64,000 nucleotides of DNA, from NCBI RefSeq assembly GCF_020740795.1, contig NC_067282.1, forward strand, positions 146,554,858 to 146,618,857, read 5' to 3'. This DNA comes from Apus apus. Taxonomy: Eukaryota; Chordata; Aves; Apodiformes; Apodidae. A program made the position numbers and the translations under genes. Within the stretch, counting starts at the first letter, position 1. Every line of letters starts with the position of its first letter. A model generated the notes under the pieces. The model was not told the origin of the DNA and made no database searches. It worked only from the letters and a program-made list of their open reading frames with translations. This document shows positions 35,955-50,900 of this stretch, in pieces.

Positions 35955-38900
35955 CTGGAAAAAGGTAGAAAGCGTTATTGTACCCTCTGAATAAACACAA
36001 TAATTCCAGAAAAGACAAGAAAGCAAAAAGACAGGGGGAAAGCAGCATGGAGATGCTTCTATCTGCTGCCACTGTTCTTCTCTTGTATGAATGAGTGATT
36101 CTTCTCATGGAGCACAAAAAGACTGTACACAAAGTTGCTGGACTGCCTCAAGTTCAGGGATTTTCAAAATCTTTTTAAGTATCCATTAAAAAGTCTGACC
36201 TCCTTTCTAATCTGTGGTACTAATGTTTAGAAACTGAAGTGGAAGGAGGTAGGGAATAAAAACACCAAACTGGAAGTCAACAAAATTGGCTGCTCTTTCC
36301 TTGCCTTTCCAACAACTTCCTGAAGGACAACAGGCAAATCACTCTCTTCCCACCTATAATTTTTCCATACTACCTATAAACAGAGATACTACTGCTTTGG
36401 CCTACCCCTTCTCTTCCTGGCTTGTTTGTTCAGCCTGTACATTTGGGAGGACCCTGTGACTGACCAGTGTCCAGGAAAACACGGTCGACAGAAGAAGCAG
36501 CAGGAGAAAATTATTCACATAAAAAAGATTAGATGTTTCTATACTTAACAGCTCTTTTCGTATCTGAGAAACACTATCCCAGTTTAGGGACAACCATTGT
36601 TTCAGGGTAGAAAGGGGTTAATTTTTCTTTTGTTCCGTAACACACATTTTTAACAAAACAAGAGAGAAACAAAAGAGAAGCCTGAGTTTATGGGCTTGTC
36701 ACCTGGAAAAAAAAAATCTGCTTATACGAAAACAAAGCACAAATTTACAGTATACTAGGTGACTGCACTGACTCCCAGTATGGACGCAAACAAGGAACAT
36801 TTCAAAAATCTGAATTCCAGCTGACATCCCTAAAGGAAGCATCTTCTCTTGCCTCATGTTTGCTGAAGGCTGAGACACAGTGAGAAGAAAACACTGGATA
36901 GAAGGTCTTGAGCACACCCTGCTGAGGGCACAACTGGGAGCAAAGCAGCATAATCTCTTTTGCCAGGGTCTGCACTGGGGATGAGAAGCAGCTTGCTGCA
37001 GCAAGTTCAGATCCCAGCTACCACGATTTAGTGAGCACTATTGTTCTCTGTGGATAAGCCTTAAGTAGTAGCAGAGAGAGCAATCTGATGAGGGATGAAA
37101 GGACAGCAAGGTCAGATAGAAGAGGATTTGGGGTGAGGGGGAGGGAGGGAAATGAAGGGATTACAAAGCAGAAGCTGGGAAGGATATGGGGGACATGGAG
37201 TGACTGTGGCAGCAGTGTGCAGGGAACACAAAAATGCACAAGAGTATGTTCCTTAACATCTCTCATAATGTAAAATAATAAAATCTAAGTAATTTTTGTA
37301 CAAAGTAGAATGATAGATTCTGACTCTCCTGCACAGCACTCATAATTTACACAGCTAATTTGGGGAGAGAGATTAAGGGGAAAAGAGGCTTTAAGAGAAG
37401 AATGATAGGTAAAGAAGATTTTCCGAGTAACATTCTGTCTTACTTCTTATAAAAGGGAGGTGATTTTAGTATCAGAAATGAATTAATGGCTCTCTTGATT
37501 GCTCAGAATTATTAATTTGGCAACCTGAAGTCCTGAAACTAATCCTTATTTCAACCTGAAACTAATCCTTATGTGCAGTCTAGAGTTAGCAAACCTGACA
37601 AGTACACCGTGGGTTTATAGGAAAGAGATGACAAAAAGAAATATGAAAAGCAAACATTCCTTGACACAGGAGTTTTAACAGAGAGCTAAATTATGTTCAG
37701 GTTACTTTCACATTAAAATGCATCAGGTGATTCAGCTCCTACCTCATACTGCACTAAATTAGTACCATAACAATGGTTTCTTAGGGGAAGTTAGGAAGAA
37801 CAGTCGATGATCACAGTGGCTGTTTTTTAACATTAAGGTTATCAACTTTTCCTTAAATATCTCAAAATAAAAAAGAAGCGTCTATTTCGGTGATCTCATA
37901 TATAACATCAGAATTAAACAGGCCTGACAGTTTCAAAACCAGATTAGTTTAGGAACCTAACCTTTACTAAAGTACAACAGCAAAATAAGGAGAGTAAAAA
38001 GTTGGAATAATTTTTGTGACTTTTTTCTTACTCTTTTAAATTTCTTTACTAACAAAAATACACATCGATATATTACATGACATTATATATGTAACAATAT
38101 ATTTTTATATCGTATGTATAGATTCTATATTTTTATATAGAAACTTCTCTATAATTAACATACAAAGTAGCTGACAAAAATTATCTTTATTGAGTCTTCC
38201 TTCTTAAGTAATGAAGATTTATGAGATCACATTGTGAATTTGTTCATCTCCATTTACTAATTGTTGGAAACTCTGGCCAATTTCAACTGAATTGGATGTA
38301 TAAATATATACACACACATACATATGTACATGTATGAAGAGATAGGTATTATAAAATTCACAAAACCAGGTAGCTAATTAGACACAACCTGATTTGTGCT
38401 ATTATTAAATCTGCTTCTGAGGTTAGGCTGAGCTCAGCTGGACCTGTTGGCCAGCATGTATCTCACAGGGGTGCCTAGGGGACACGAGACAAACTGTGGT
38501 GAGATTGTTTAGAGACTACAGTGAGCAGACAGAGCATGAAAATAGAGTAAAGCGATAAGGGTGACTTGGGGGAACCACTGGAAACCTGGAGAAGACTTGG
38601 GAGAACAGTGAAGAGCTACAGGGGACTGTAGAGGGACAGGAGGTGACACCAGGTGGCCAAAGGAAGGTAGAGATATGCAAGAAACTACACACATCTGTAA
38701 GAATCCAGGCTTCATTTGTTCTGCTGCCCGAATGACCAGTGTTGTACTTTGCATCAGCTAAGGAAACACTGTAATTATCCTGGTTGCCTAGGCCTTCTAG
38801 ATGGAGAATTAAGGTGAATTGCTGGTAACTGGCACACTGGCTTTGGGTCAGGAGATGCAAGTGAGAGGTCACATTCCAGCAGAAAATCAGGTTTGGACTG

Positions 38901-41900
38901 CAGGGATAATAAGTGAGGATACTGTGAGAAACGGGCCAGTGCAGGAATGCAAATGCAGATCCCTCTCATGTCTGCTGGTGAGAGGAGCACTACAGATCTA
39001 ATCTTCCTAAAGACAGTTTAATTTTAGAAACTTGCTCAGAATGAGGGAACAGTAAGACTGTTTGCAAAGGATCAGTTGAATACCGCACCATAAGGAACAT
39101 GACTGTCATTAAGTAAATCCTCCTTTCCAGAAGGAAGAAAGACAAATTTAGAGGAAATTTCCTCCAAATTTTGAAGGAAATTATTTTACTACAAAAACTA
39201 CAAGACTAGGGCTCATCTCATAATGTGGTGTTTGGTTGTTGGTTTTTTTTTTTGTTATTTTTTAATGGGAATATTATTTTGCAAGAAAAGAAACAATTCT
39301 TCAAATGAAAAGGAAAGTGCAGGCACTAGGTGAGCTCTCCTACAACTAAATGTGACAATACTCAGGTATTTTTAGTCCATGATCTCTTTTTTTTTTTTTT
39401 TTTTTAACATCAACAACATAAAACTGAAAAATATTACACTGCAGTAACATAAACTGCAGCCACAAGTGAGCAAAATATTCTGTCAAAGCCAAGGAAGTGT
39501 CTGAACCTTTATTAATTAAAAGAAAGTCAACCAGGATTGAGGTGACATGTACCCATCTAAAATGGTGACTGAAGGTGCAAACTGCAACCAAATCACACGA
39601 ACCTCTGAGAGCTGCACAGGTAACTGATGTCAAAGCCAACTGTTTGAATAGCTTCTCAGATACTGATTAATTTAATTTTCAGTTATATGTTAGAAATTCA
39701 AGTAATAAAGTATTAAGAAAGTAATGGCTCCACATGTATTTGGGGAACAGAAGGGAAAGGCCCACAGATTTAGATAAGAAAAAGTCATTTTCAGAAAAGA
39801 AAGACAGATTATAAGAAGCAGCAATGAATGGTAACCTAATAGTTCCTCTGAAAATGGAACAGGAGAGACACTAAGATCTCTCATGCAAGTGCTCTTCTAG
39901 ATATAAACTGAAATGATGGTGTTCTGGCATTCAGTTCCAAACACAGACAACAAATTAAATTAGGCAAATACATATTTTGGCTTTGACAGTTACAAGTTTT
40001 TGAATAGTATCAAGAGTTTGTTTCTAGTGTGCCCAGTTCTCTATAGCTTCACAGTGTTCCTCTCAAGTTCATTTGGAGTGGTGGCAGCTCAGTTTCACCA
40101 AAATCTAAAGATGAGGCCCATCCTGTTGCATTTTCCTTATGTAAAGCTATTTCAAGACCATGCAATATTGCAAAGCAACTTCAAGTGGTGTGAGCACACA
40201 CTGTCCTAAGTATGCAAAAGAAGGAGATTCTTCTGTCCTCCCTCCTTGCAGGAAGAAACCAGAAAAATGACAGTTTAAGCAAAGGAGCAAAAGGAGCATA
40301 AAGTTGTCACTGGCAAGAGTACTGCAATAAAGCTGTCACATGTCAGTCTGCTTCAGGATGTAAGTACATCAAACACGGACCGGTAGCAGGCAACTGTATC
40401 TTCCCTGGAAAGGCCATATACCATCTTCAGTCTCTCACATCTGGTTAAGTCAAAGCCATCAACCTCTAGAAAGCACCATTGCCAAGAACATGAAATTATG
40501 ATGGCTGCCTAGGCAACCCTGGTAAACGAATACATAATAATTTACCACATCCTGCCGACTGAGGTGAAGAAAATAACTTACTTAGAAACACCTCTACTGT
40601 TCTGTGCAATTATGTACCTTGCCCTGACTCCTGCTGTTGTGCACTGACACAGAAGACAAAAGAACTGCACCAATAAAAAGTAGGACGATAGTCTGGGACA
40701 ATTTAATTCAATGTTTTCTACTTACAATGGTCTCAAAATACAGAGGCATATTTCAAAGAAGAAAATGGAAAGCAGTATCCACCTCTGCTGGAGCTCAGAA
40801 GCAGAACTGGGTGAACTGCAATTAATGGATGAAGGCCTCAAGTGAGAGAAAAAAAAAAAGGTTACGGTAAAGTGAGAGAAAGCAGTTAGAAGCAAAGGTG
40901 GAAGAACAGCAAGCAAAAGTTAGAAGAGCTAACGAGGGTTTGAAGAGCAAAGCAAAGAATGTCAGAGAAGCAACTGAAAGAATTCCAGGGGGGAAAAGGT
41001 TCCAAGCAGTAATGCAGGAAAAAAAAATACCCGAACATAGCACTACTTTGGAAACTATGCAAATGTGCAACACAGTACTCACTGCATCTCGCCTAGCATA
41101 TTCATCCTCTCCACGGTACTGGGGCCACCCTGGCCCCCCCGGCTGGCCATGCCCTGCTCTGCCTGAGGGGATCTCCACTTGTTGACCTCCGATCCTGCTA
41201 GCAATTCCCACCTGAGTGAGGTGCTGTATCTGAGAACCTTAAAAGCAAATATTGGTTTTTCATCTTTATACACAGTCAAGTTCGTAGGGCAGACAAATGA
41301 CAATATAAAATTTTGTTGGAATCAGGAGAAAAGAAGAAAGTGGAGCTCCGTTTCTGTGCAATTAACAAATCAGCAGAAAGAAGGCCTAAAGTGTAGAATA
41401 AAGAAGGAAAAGTTATGTGCATTTTGTGCTGTTCACTTGAGTGTGATGCTTTTCATTGCCACTGCACTGAAAGAAGAGGTTGAGACACATGCATCTCAGA
41501 TATGGATGACACTTCATTCCAAAAATATGCCAGCCCTTTCCAAACAGAGTTTACACTGAAAGCCCTGGCAATGATTTAATATAAATTACTTAGCAGCAAA
41601 GAGAAGATATTTGCTCCCATGGTACACTTATTTGCATCACACTGGCCAGACCCTAACTCTCCAGACTGGCTTCTACTCTATCTCTCAGAAGAAGAAAATG
41701 CATGACTATATAAGTGGCTCCTTCAGCTTTGCTTTGAGGTTAAATATTAAACAATGCTGTCGTTGACTAATGAGAAGGTCAGAACATACTCCATCTCCTT
41801 TCAGCCTGAAACCTAACCTCCTCCTTTCTCCTGTCCCTCCCCTCCCTCTCCTTTCAAACACATGCAAGGTTAGCCACCATCATCAATTGCAAGAGATATG

Positions 41901-44900
41901 TAACAACATCCCAGCTTTCCTTTTTCCTGACTTTCCTCTCTCTGGGAAACAAAATGTATTTTATTATTATTCATTAGAAGTGAAACACATTTAATAAACC
42001 CACAGATACATAAAACTGTCTGCGTGTATGTACAAAAACAGAGGAAAAGACCAAAACAACAGTGTGACTTACATGATGGACAATTAGGTCATTTTCATAT
42101 ATTCAAAACCCACAATATTTGAGAAGTTTAATATTTGAGAAGTTTGATATTTGCATGTAATAATGCTGAAGGAAAAAACTAATAATCTGAATTGCCTCCA
42201 CATTTTAAACCAGAATACACATAAACATTTAGAGAATAGTGTGAATCAGACAATGAAATATCCATCACTAAACTGGAACAGTCACTACATCCCTGTCATT
42301 CTCATTCATTGACATTTACAGGGAGAGGACAGCAGCTATCAAAACTAGGACTCTGACATGAGTGTATGTTCTTATTTCCCATACTCTCCAACTTGCCAGG
42401 AAAAAAATGTTTCTCTGGGAGAGAATTAACTGTGGCATTTGCAATAAGAATAGAAGATTTTATTCTCAGAATCAGTGTTTTCTGCTTAATTGACATGTGA
42501 TGTTAGAATCTTATTTGTGATAGTATTATTGAGTGCTACAGAAATTATCTTACAACCAAATCAGGGAAGATGATTTCATATGGGACAGCAGCAATAGATA
42601 GTATCATCAGAAGCTAAAAGATCCTAGTTTTATTCACCCATTTCTAGGAAGAGAAATGATAAGTAAAGACGCAGAAAAGTAAAACTGTTATTAGCAGGCT
42701 TATTTGGGGTGCATCAGTTAGCTCGTTTAGTACAAAAGAAATAGCCAGCAGTAGAAAGCTAGCATACACTGTATGCTCTAAAACAATAAAGTATTTTTTC
42801 ATTCTTAGAGAATGTGTTGGGTTTTTTTTAAAATACACCATGTAATAACCAATGCTTGTAAGATACTAAAAAGGTGGCAAAGCATTGCATTTTTCTGCAA
42901 GATCCTACGGATCTAAAGTTAACCTCATTTTGTATTCAAGCTTTTTTGGCAGCGAAGACAAGGACCACATTTCAGGTGTAGCAGCTGAAGGAGAATGATG
43001 TCTTCATTGTGACCTCAGTGTAAGTGTAAAGACAGAAAATGATCAGTTACTTTAGTGCATATTCAACTTAACTAAAGGGTACCTGCAGTGCTTCCAACTG
43101 GTCGTGGCCGTGCCACTGACGGCATTTCCTCTGAGTATACCCCTCTGGAGGAATACTGAACCTCAGGTGGCTGCTGGTCTGGGTGCATTAACTCTGCAGG
43201 TTGAAGAAAACCTGGCCCAAAGTTCTGTCTGTGGAAAAGTAAGGACTCAAGATTAAAATAAATGAATTGCCCAAGCTGAAGCAGGTGTAACTCATACAAC
43301 AACCCTTGTGATGCCTTGTGATGTACATTTTAACCTTAAATAAAATAATTACATCTGATTAACATATTTCTCCTTCATGAATTGCACTACACAGGAATAG
43401 GACACAGAAAATCTAACAAAATTTCACACAAGTGTTTTTCACATGTCACAGTCTCTCAATAAAGATAAAAAGTTCACAAATCTTGTGAGCATCTTCAATG
43501 GAGGAAAAAAAAAAAAAGGAAAAAGCAAAAAAACCCCTTCAGTAGTGATGCAGCTGCTTATCTTAGCAACAAACCTGACTCTTACCTAAGAGTTTCTGGG
43601 CACACAGTTTTGGTCTAAATCAAACCGTTCAAACTGCCTTACACGTGTATTTCACGAACAATCATTATTTCATCAAGCATTCTGATAATTTTTCTGGAAA
43701 TTTTAAAAACTTTGCTCTTTAAGATTTATCAAACTACTGAAAGCTGTCATTAGCACCTATGAAGAGATGCAATGAGTACTAAAACTTAACGTTTCCTATA
43801 ATGCCAGCTGATGTTGGCAGTCGTTGTTATTTATTTACTGAAAAGCATTAACAACAGAAATAGTCATCAATCTAACTTCATTAATTGTGCCAAGGTAATG
43901 GACATGTAAAAGAAACCCTGTAATTCCTTCACAGCACAGAAGTAGAGAAGGATGGAAATTCTACCTTTCTCCTATGCTTACTATTAACATATCTTAACTC
44001 TGGCAGGGAGTGACTCTGTTTTAAAAGACTGGTGGTAGTTGAGTTTTCAAGGATTATTGATCCCTTTCAATATGGTAGAGGTGTGGATGCCCAGACTTCA
44101 GGTGCTCAGGTTACTAGGCTAGTCTCTCTTAGACTCCAGTTATGATCAAACAAGAGAGACAAGATCCTCAAGAGGCATTTGAAGCAAAAGAGTAGGTTTA
44201 CTAAATCATTTTCTGCAGAAGCCTCTCACTGGTGAGTATAAAAGAAGCAAAGTGAGACAAACATTTTAAGTCAGTCACTTGAAATTAGTCAAACTGAGGA
44301 CTAGGGGCGAGTTTTATGTCTTTTGCCACAACAGCATCTAAGCACTACTAAGGCTATGGACTGCAACTTATCCCATTCCTCAAGTCCTCAGTTTTACACC
44401 CTTTTGTTTTACAGGAAAATCCCATGAGTTCATCTAATTAAAACTATTCTTGATTTATGCTTTATTTGGAAAACTAATCACAACTTTGTATGACAGCCAG
44501 ACAGGAAAGAAAGCTGACATGATAATAAAATACCTAATACAGCCAAATAAAAGCCTAATAAAGCACACACGAGTAATTATAAATTGAAGTACTAGCTACT
44601 TGGCGTACAGTATTAAGTGAAGAAGGTGTAAGGGGTTCAAGCTGCAACAATCCCACTGTGGAACTGTCAGAATTTCCCCAGCTCCCCTGCATACAATCCC
44701 ACCTGTTCACTCAGCAGATCCAGAGCAAACCATTTCCAACCAGACCTAAAGCTATTTAAAATACATGCCTGAATAGGTAGGTAATGTTTACCAATGTCAC
44801 TTTTGTTCTATTAATCACTGCAATCAGCAAAGCATGTAATCATTTGGCCCTTTACACCTACAGTACTGAGCTGGAATATTGTAGCTGATAAATTACTACC

Positions 44901-47900
44901 ATTTTTTTTATGTCGCCCAAAGAAAATATTTTCTCAATATTACTGCAAATGTATTATTTTTGTGCCAATTTTTAAGAGGACAGAAAGTATATCCTTTATT
45001 GCTGATGGGTTTGCACTTGAAAGGTGCATGTTTAATAACCTATCACCCTCTCTTTACAACCTTCCTTATAAGAGATTAAGTTACTCTTTAAAGTCAGAGA
45101 TCAACAGAAGAATATAAAAATGGGATACAGCTCTGAACCTATATCATACAAGCTTCCTAGTCTTTCCTATTTCCAGACTGAGACCCAGTCTTCAATTTAT
45201 CTTTGCACAGCCAAAAAAAAGTATTAATCTCCAGTTAGTTAACTAAGTGGGGAGATACACCCCGAAAAAATCAATTTTACACCTCTAATATACAACAGCT
45301 AAGTACTTCTGTCTCTGCTGCATAATGCAATACTTTCTGGACAAAGTTGTTCATTGTGCCTTTATGTTTGTCTAGCTGTTATGTGACCTAGGTCTTTTAC
45401 CTTTATTTTTTTTTTAATTATTTTTTTTTACCCAGGTTGTTTCCACCCCATTAAAGATGCTGACTGCATTTGTACAGAGAAGGGAACAGTACAGGCACCC
45501 AGCTATTATTCCACGCATTGGATATTTAAGCCAATGGACTATGACACTGATACATGGCACCTAATCATACTGACCTCAGGTTATTTTTCCTTCCTCCAGT
45601 TGGTGCACTGTTCTATCAGTTTGTTTTTCATTATCTTCTGAATTTGAGCATAACCCCCACAACCATGACAACTCTTGTTTTCTATTGACGAAGCTTTAGG
45701 AAACCTTCTATTTTAAAGAAAATGTAAGGGAATTCTTCCTGTTAAAAGCAAAAGACCTTGCAGATCAATAACTTCATCTGCTGCCACTGGCAGAGCCAGA
45801 ATTTGAGCTACTAATAATGGTGTCATTAATTTGTAATTTACAGTAATCCAAAGTGTCTATGCCAAAGACTGATCAACTTCTGAACAAAAAATGTGTTGCA
45901 AAGACACTATCTTGCTCAGAGGTATTAACATGGGTTACAATACTTTCATGATCAATTTATCACATTTTCTCTGAATGCATAACAAGCCAACAAAGAGAAA
46001 ATCCTCAGTAACAAACAATTCCTTATGCTTTCTGTTGGCGGTCTCAAAACTCATAACCTTTAAGGTAACCTACATAACAAAAAATACACTGTGTATCATA
46101 CTGTGTGCCACTTCATGTCTGCTCCACAAACACTGAAAATGTCCCCTTCAATCAAGACCTAAGTAAGAATACGTGCTTAGAGACTCCTCCTTCTCTAGTT
46201 GGTTCTTTCGAAATCAGGTTGCAGAACAGGTAAGTTTCCATCAAGGTTCCCAGGGAGTGAAGACTTTAAGTGAAACCTAATTAATGACACTGATACCAGT
46301 GGGATTCTATCTCAGAGGGTGAGCTGTAAGAAGGCAACGAGGGAGCAGCATGAGGCCACCTTTTTACCAACTTGGCTGCAGCAGCTTGGAGAGGATGAGA
46401 CAAAGTCTGACCATGGTGGGTACCATGACTCAAGAGTCCAATTTCATGCACAGACAACTTGTTTTAATCTCTTTACATAATTCTCCCCTGGTGAGGCCAG
46501 GAGAAGATGGAAAATTTGTTCTTCCCCCCTCATTTTATAATAATAGGCCTGCAAGGCAGGCTTCCTATGTGAGGGTCACCATGCTCCTTAACTTGTTTTC
46601 AACTTGGTTAAAAATAGAATGACTCTATTACTCATCTGCAAGCTTTGTAAGTGAGTGTGACCCTGAGGCTACAGAAACAACATGAAAGTGAAAGCACTAG
46701 GAGAATTACATGCATCTGAGTAACTGTTTCAACCTCTCTAAAAGCTGAAACCCAGTGGTTTACTCAGTTATTTGGAAGGGTATCTCTATAGCCAAGGGGC
46801 TAGAAATGCATTTATTTTAAACGGAGGCTTGGATTCCATGCAGCATGCATATATGTGATTCTTGCTACATAAATAAATTACACAGGCTGGATCTGGACTC
46901 CTGTAACTTCTCATTTATACAGTACTTTGCATAATAATATACTCATGCCATTAAGAACAAGAAATTGCAAGGAAAATAATAATGATAATTTTGTCAGCAA
47001 AAAGCTACCTTGGTAGTAGACCTGGTGCTGTTGGGGGAGTCATTCCAAATTCCACATACCTCTGTCAGAAGAATGAAAAAAAACCGAACAACAAATTAAA
47101 ATCAAAATACATACCCTGGGAAGTCCACTGTCAGCCTTTAAGTGATAAAGGGTAGAGATCACTAGGCCTGTATGTGTCACTTGACTGCAATCATAAGAGC
47201 TTAGTTTTTTCAAACCCAGCAGCACATGGGTGATTCCCAGACCTGGGAATCACTGCTACAGTGGGCTAGCAGTCTATCTGACCAGAGTCTTCACTTAAAA
47301 ACCTTTCAAAAATACTTTTTCTCACTTGCAGAATATAAGAGCTGCTCCAATGTCTTGGCATAAAACTTCCAGCAAACCAAGATTTGCATTTGGAAATCTC
47401 TTTATATCTAAACCAGCATCAGACTGCAGCAGAGAGACCACAGGACTCAGACTCAACACTCCAATGGCATTATGAAACTTCTACTAAATTGGTGTGGAAC
47501 TCAGGATGACCTAAAAATCTCTCCATGTGTATCAGTGGTCCATAAAATGCAAAAAATAATACACAGAAATACTGCTTCCCTTACTCTTAACCCCTGAAAG
47601 CATTTGGATACCCTGCTAAAAAAGATGACCTAAGCCAAACATATTATTTTTTCATTGTCAAAATACGAAATGACTCATATATTTTTTAAAAAATAAAGTT
47701 TTACTATTGGACATAACAAGACTGATCTGTGAAAGAGTGTGACTGAGAAGAAAAGTTATCCTAAAGAGAACTCCTGTCTCGTCTTGTAGTTGGGATGGGA
47801 AAAGGGACAAGTATCCAAACAGCTTAAAAAGCAAAGTCACGATCTTGTGATGGTCGTTTCTGAATTCCTCTGGTTCCAGAAACCATTCTGCATTCCAAGT

Positions 47901-50900
47901 CCTGTCAGCAAGGGCACAATAACAGTGACCACAGCTCAACTGGTGCTAATTACCTGCCCAGAAAAGCCTTTTACGTTGCATCACTCACATTAAATGGTTT
48001 GTTTATTGCCTGAGTTGGACCAAAAGGTGACCCCCACTGGGTGCAACTGGTTCCCCTCCCTGCTGGAGCAGGAGTGCTGTTTACCGGCTGTCCTGCAGAG
48101 ACCCCGGGCGGTGTGACGGCCGTGGAATTGGCTGCTTGGCTGCTGGGAGCCACCAGTGCAAAAGCATCATCCAGCAGCGAGTGCATGGTCTGCCGAGCCT
48201 CTTCAATGGATGGCTGTGGTGGGACATACTGCGAGACCGGGTGGGAAGGCAAGCCAGGGAACTTCCCCAGATCAGCTGAAGATGATGTCTGAGGTTCAGG
48301 AGGCAAGTCTGGATCAGACTGAAGGAAACGGAATGAAGGTGAAGGGCAGCCAGAGAAAAGATCTAAACAACCAGCTTCCAAGTCCCTGTCAGCCTTAATT
48401 CTGAGCAACATTTCCTCTGCCAGAACCACAGTGAGATAAATGGCACAAGTGCTGCTGCTGGACAAAACTTGCCCCTTGTCTTCCCCACTTCAGCATGCAC
48501 ATACATGACACCAGCTGTTCAAATGCTTCATTCCATGTGATCTGAAAGACTGATCTCAGGTAAGGTAGCAGAGCTTTGTGCAGGAATTACTCAGCTATAA
48601 CAGGAATTCTGTGGTTTGCAAGCATGGAATGAAGTAATCCAGGGTGTGTTTACTCCACCCAGAAAATCAATCAGCTCTATCTACATTTTCGACTTCTCTG
48701 CAGCTTTTGCAGCTTCAGTAGAATTAATTCAGTGTTTAGCTTACAACTGACCACATCAGCAATAATACTAAGCAATTATTACCTCCTAGAAAAATATAGA
48801 GAGATCTGTTAAGCAACTAAGTGGTTAGCTGCATGGAACTTGAACTTGGGTGCATCACCTGCATGGGATTACTGTGAGGGCTTCATAGCAGCAACACCTG
48901 AGGCATTGAGTTACTGTCTGGGATCTTCTTATATGGGCTTACTGTTCTTCAGTAACAGGAAATTAAATAAGCTTTGCAGCAGCATAATCATTACTTATTA
49001 TCAAAGCTTACTCTTACCACTGCATGCAGACTGTAAAATCAGTTGACAAGATGAAAAAGTCTCTCTACTTCATCAGGAACTCAGCATTCTGAGTACTGTC
49101 TTGCTACAGATGCCATAAGGGCTAAGCTTGCTGTGTGACACGTCATAATTAAACAGTTTCAGATGAGAATTCATTCTGTTGCGTGACATCAAATTCATCA
49201 CACTCTTGTGTGAAGGCAGAGGGAAAGCACAGAAATCAACATTGTAGTCACTTCACTGCATATGCAGCTCATGGTGAAATTCTTAAAATTATTAAACCAT
49301 CTTTCACGATAAAACTGTCCACAGGCTTCCAATATTAGCATTAGGCTTAATGAAGTCTGCCTAGAAGTGGATAAAGATACCTAAATACAGTTTGTGACAT
49401 AAATATGACTGAATAGAAGCATTCTCCAGTGTCTTTGCCTTTTTTAGACAGGAAACAAATTAATTATTAAGACATTGCACTAGAATTGTCTCAAGTTACT
49501 GCAGTACAAAGTCATGTTTTCCTTTTTGTCAATTATTAATTAATTCCAACATTTTAAAGATGAGAAAATTTCTCGTGAAAGGAACTTCCACTCTGTGAAA
49601 GTAAAGGATGAAATTTTCGGTAACATCCAGCAAATTGGACTAGAGTGAAACAATGCTCAAGATATAGTAGCACATGCCAACCATACTTTCCTGTGCATAA
49701 TACAGTTGCACTAACGAAAACAAGGTTTTGGTTCCTGGTCTCTTTATTATCAAGGAATACTCGGCAGAATCTAACTGCTTCATACTGACAGACTGCCAAT
49801 GAAATACTCGCTTCACTTTCATTTACAAGCTAACTACATGTGACTGCAATTAGCTATACAGACTATAGTCAGAAGGCCAAAAACCTCCCCATGTCACAAC
49901 TGTCATGACAATTATCAGAGCACTCCTGTCATTCAAGAGACATACATACAATATATGCAGAGTTATTGACTCCTGGTGGCCTTTTGTACGTCCCATCACT
50001 GTCAGTTGTGATTAACCTGTCCTTTTCCACATCAAGAGGGCTACCATTTATCTGATGTCGCCGGCGCTGCTTGGGAGAACGTTTTGCACGAGAACTTAAC
50101 AGGAAGAAAACAAAAAGCAGAGAGAGAGAAAAGACAAACAAGACAAGGGTAATCTCCTATCTTTTTACAATTTTTTGCCTCATCCCTCTCAAGATTAAAC
50201 TTCTCTGCCCATTCCGTCCAAGTGATGCTTGCCTCAGCCCTGTTTCCCTTCCCTTTCCCAGTTTTTCATGCCAGCCCCATTATTTAGCCTTGAATGTCTC
50301 TCCTCAAGCTTCTCCTAAGAACACTTTCATTGACAGCTCTCTAAATTGTCTCCTTCCTCCTTCAAACTCTCTCCAGTTTGACGTCCCTTCTACATTCATC
50401 TTTCAAAGCTGTTCATGCTCCAGCCCCCACCACTAGTGCCTCTTCAGACCTCCCAAAATCACGTCTGATACCTTTGCATTAGGCTAACACACCACACTGC
50501 CAATAAGGCTTTGCACTTGCCATGGTGGGTTTAATCCTACCAGGCAAACAAGCTGAGGAACTCATGTAGCTGGGGGAAAGCTACTTCCTAGTCACCTGGA
50601 AGCAGACATGGGGTAGAGTGCTCTGGAAACAAAGTGCCAGGGCTCATAAGCCCCTAAACAGAGCCCAGGGAAAACTTTCTCTGAAAATACAAGGCCAGAA
50701 AGGCAGACCAGTGAGGCTGACAAATATTTCTCCTTACCCAGAGGGAATATGTAAAGGGCTACTGTGTGGATTTGCCTTTAAAATTCAGAATTTTAATGCT
50801 TTTTAAGTTAAGGGTTTCCTTCCTTTGCATCTTTTCCCGCCATTACAAAAATATTATTTCTTGCAATTTGTATTTTCCATGTATCTTTTTTTAGTCTTAA

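Larger units (their letters stand above)
35955..41082. other. KIAA1549 last intron
   Basis: About 5.1 kb. Holds AT-rich sequence near 38040-38160 and 38300-38340, a 19-base T run at 39387-39405, and a small 23-base-period duplication at 37532. No exon or named transposon recognised. Open frames at 36699-37004 and 38516-38872 are unsupported. Confidence 0.75.

Noticed and set aside
39387..39405. T run considered as the poly-A tail of a reverse-strand retrocopy
   Set aside because: No gene-like or SINE-like body lies next to it on either side.
37532..42152. Short direct repeats considered as a CRISPR-like or satellite array
   Set aside because: Only two or three copies at each site, no regular spacers, and the DNA is vertebrate.
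48041..48292. Plus-strand open frame over KIAA1549 exon F
   Set aside because: It is the antisense shadow of a well-supported coding exon.
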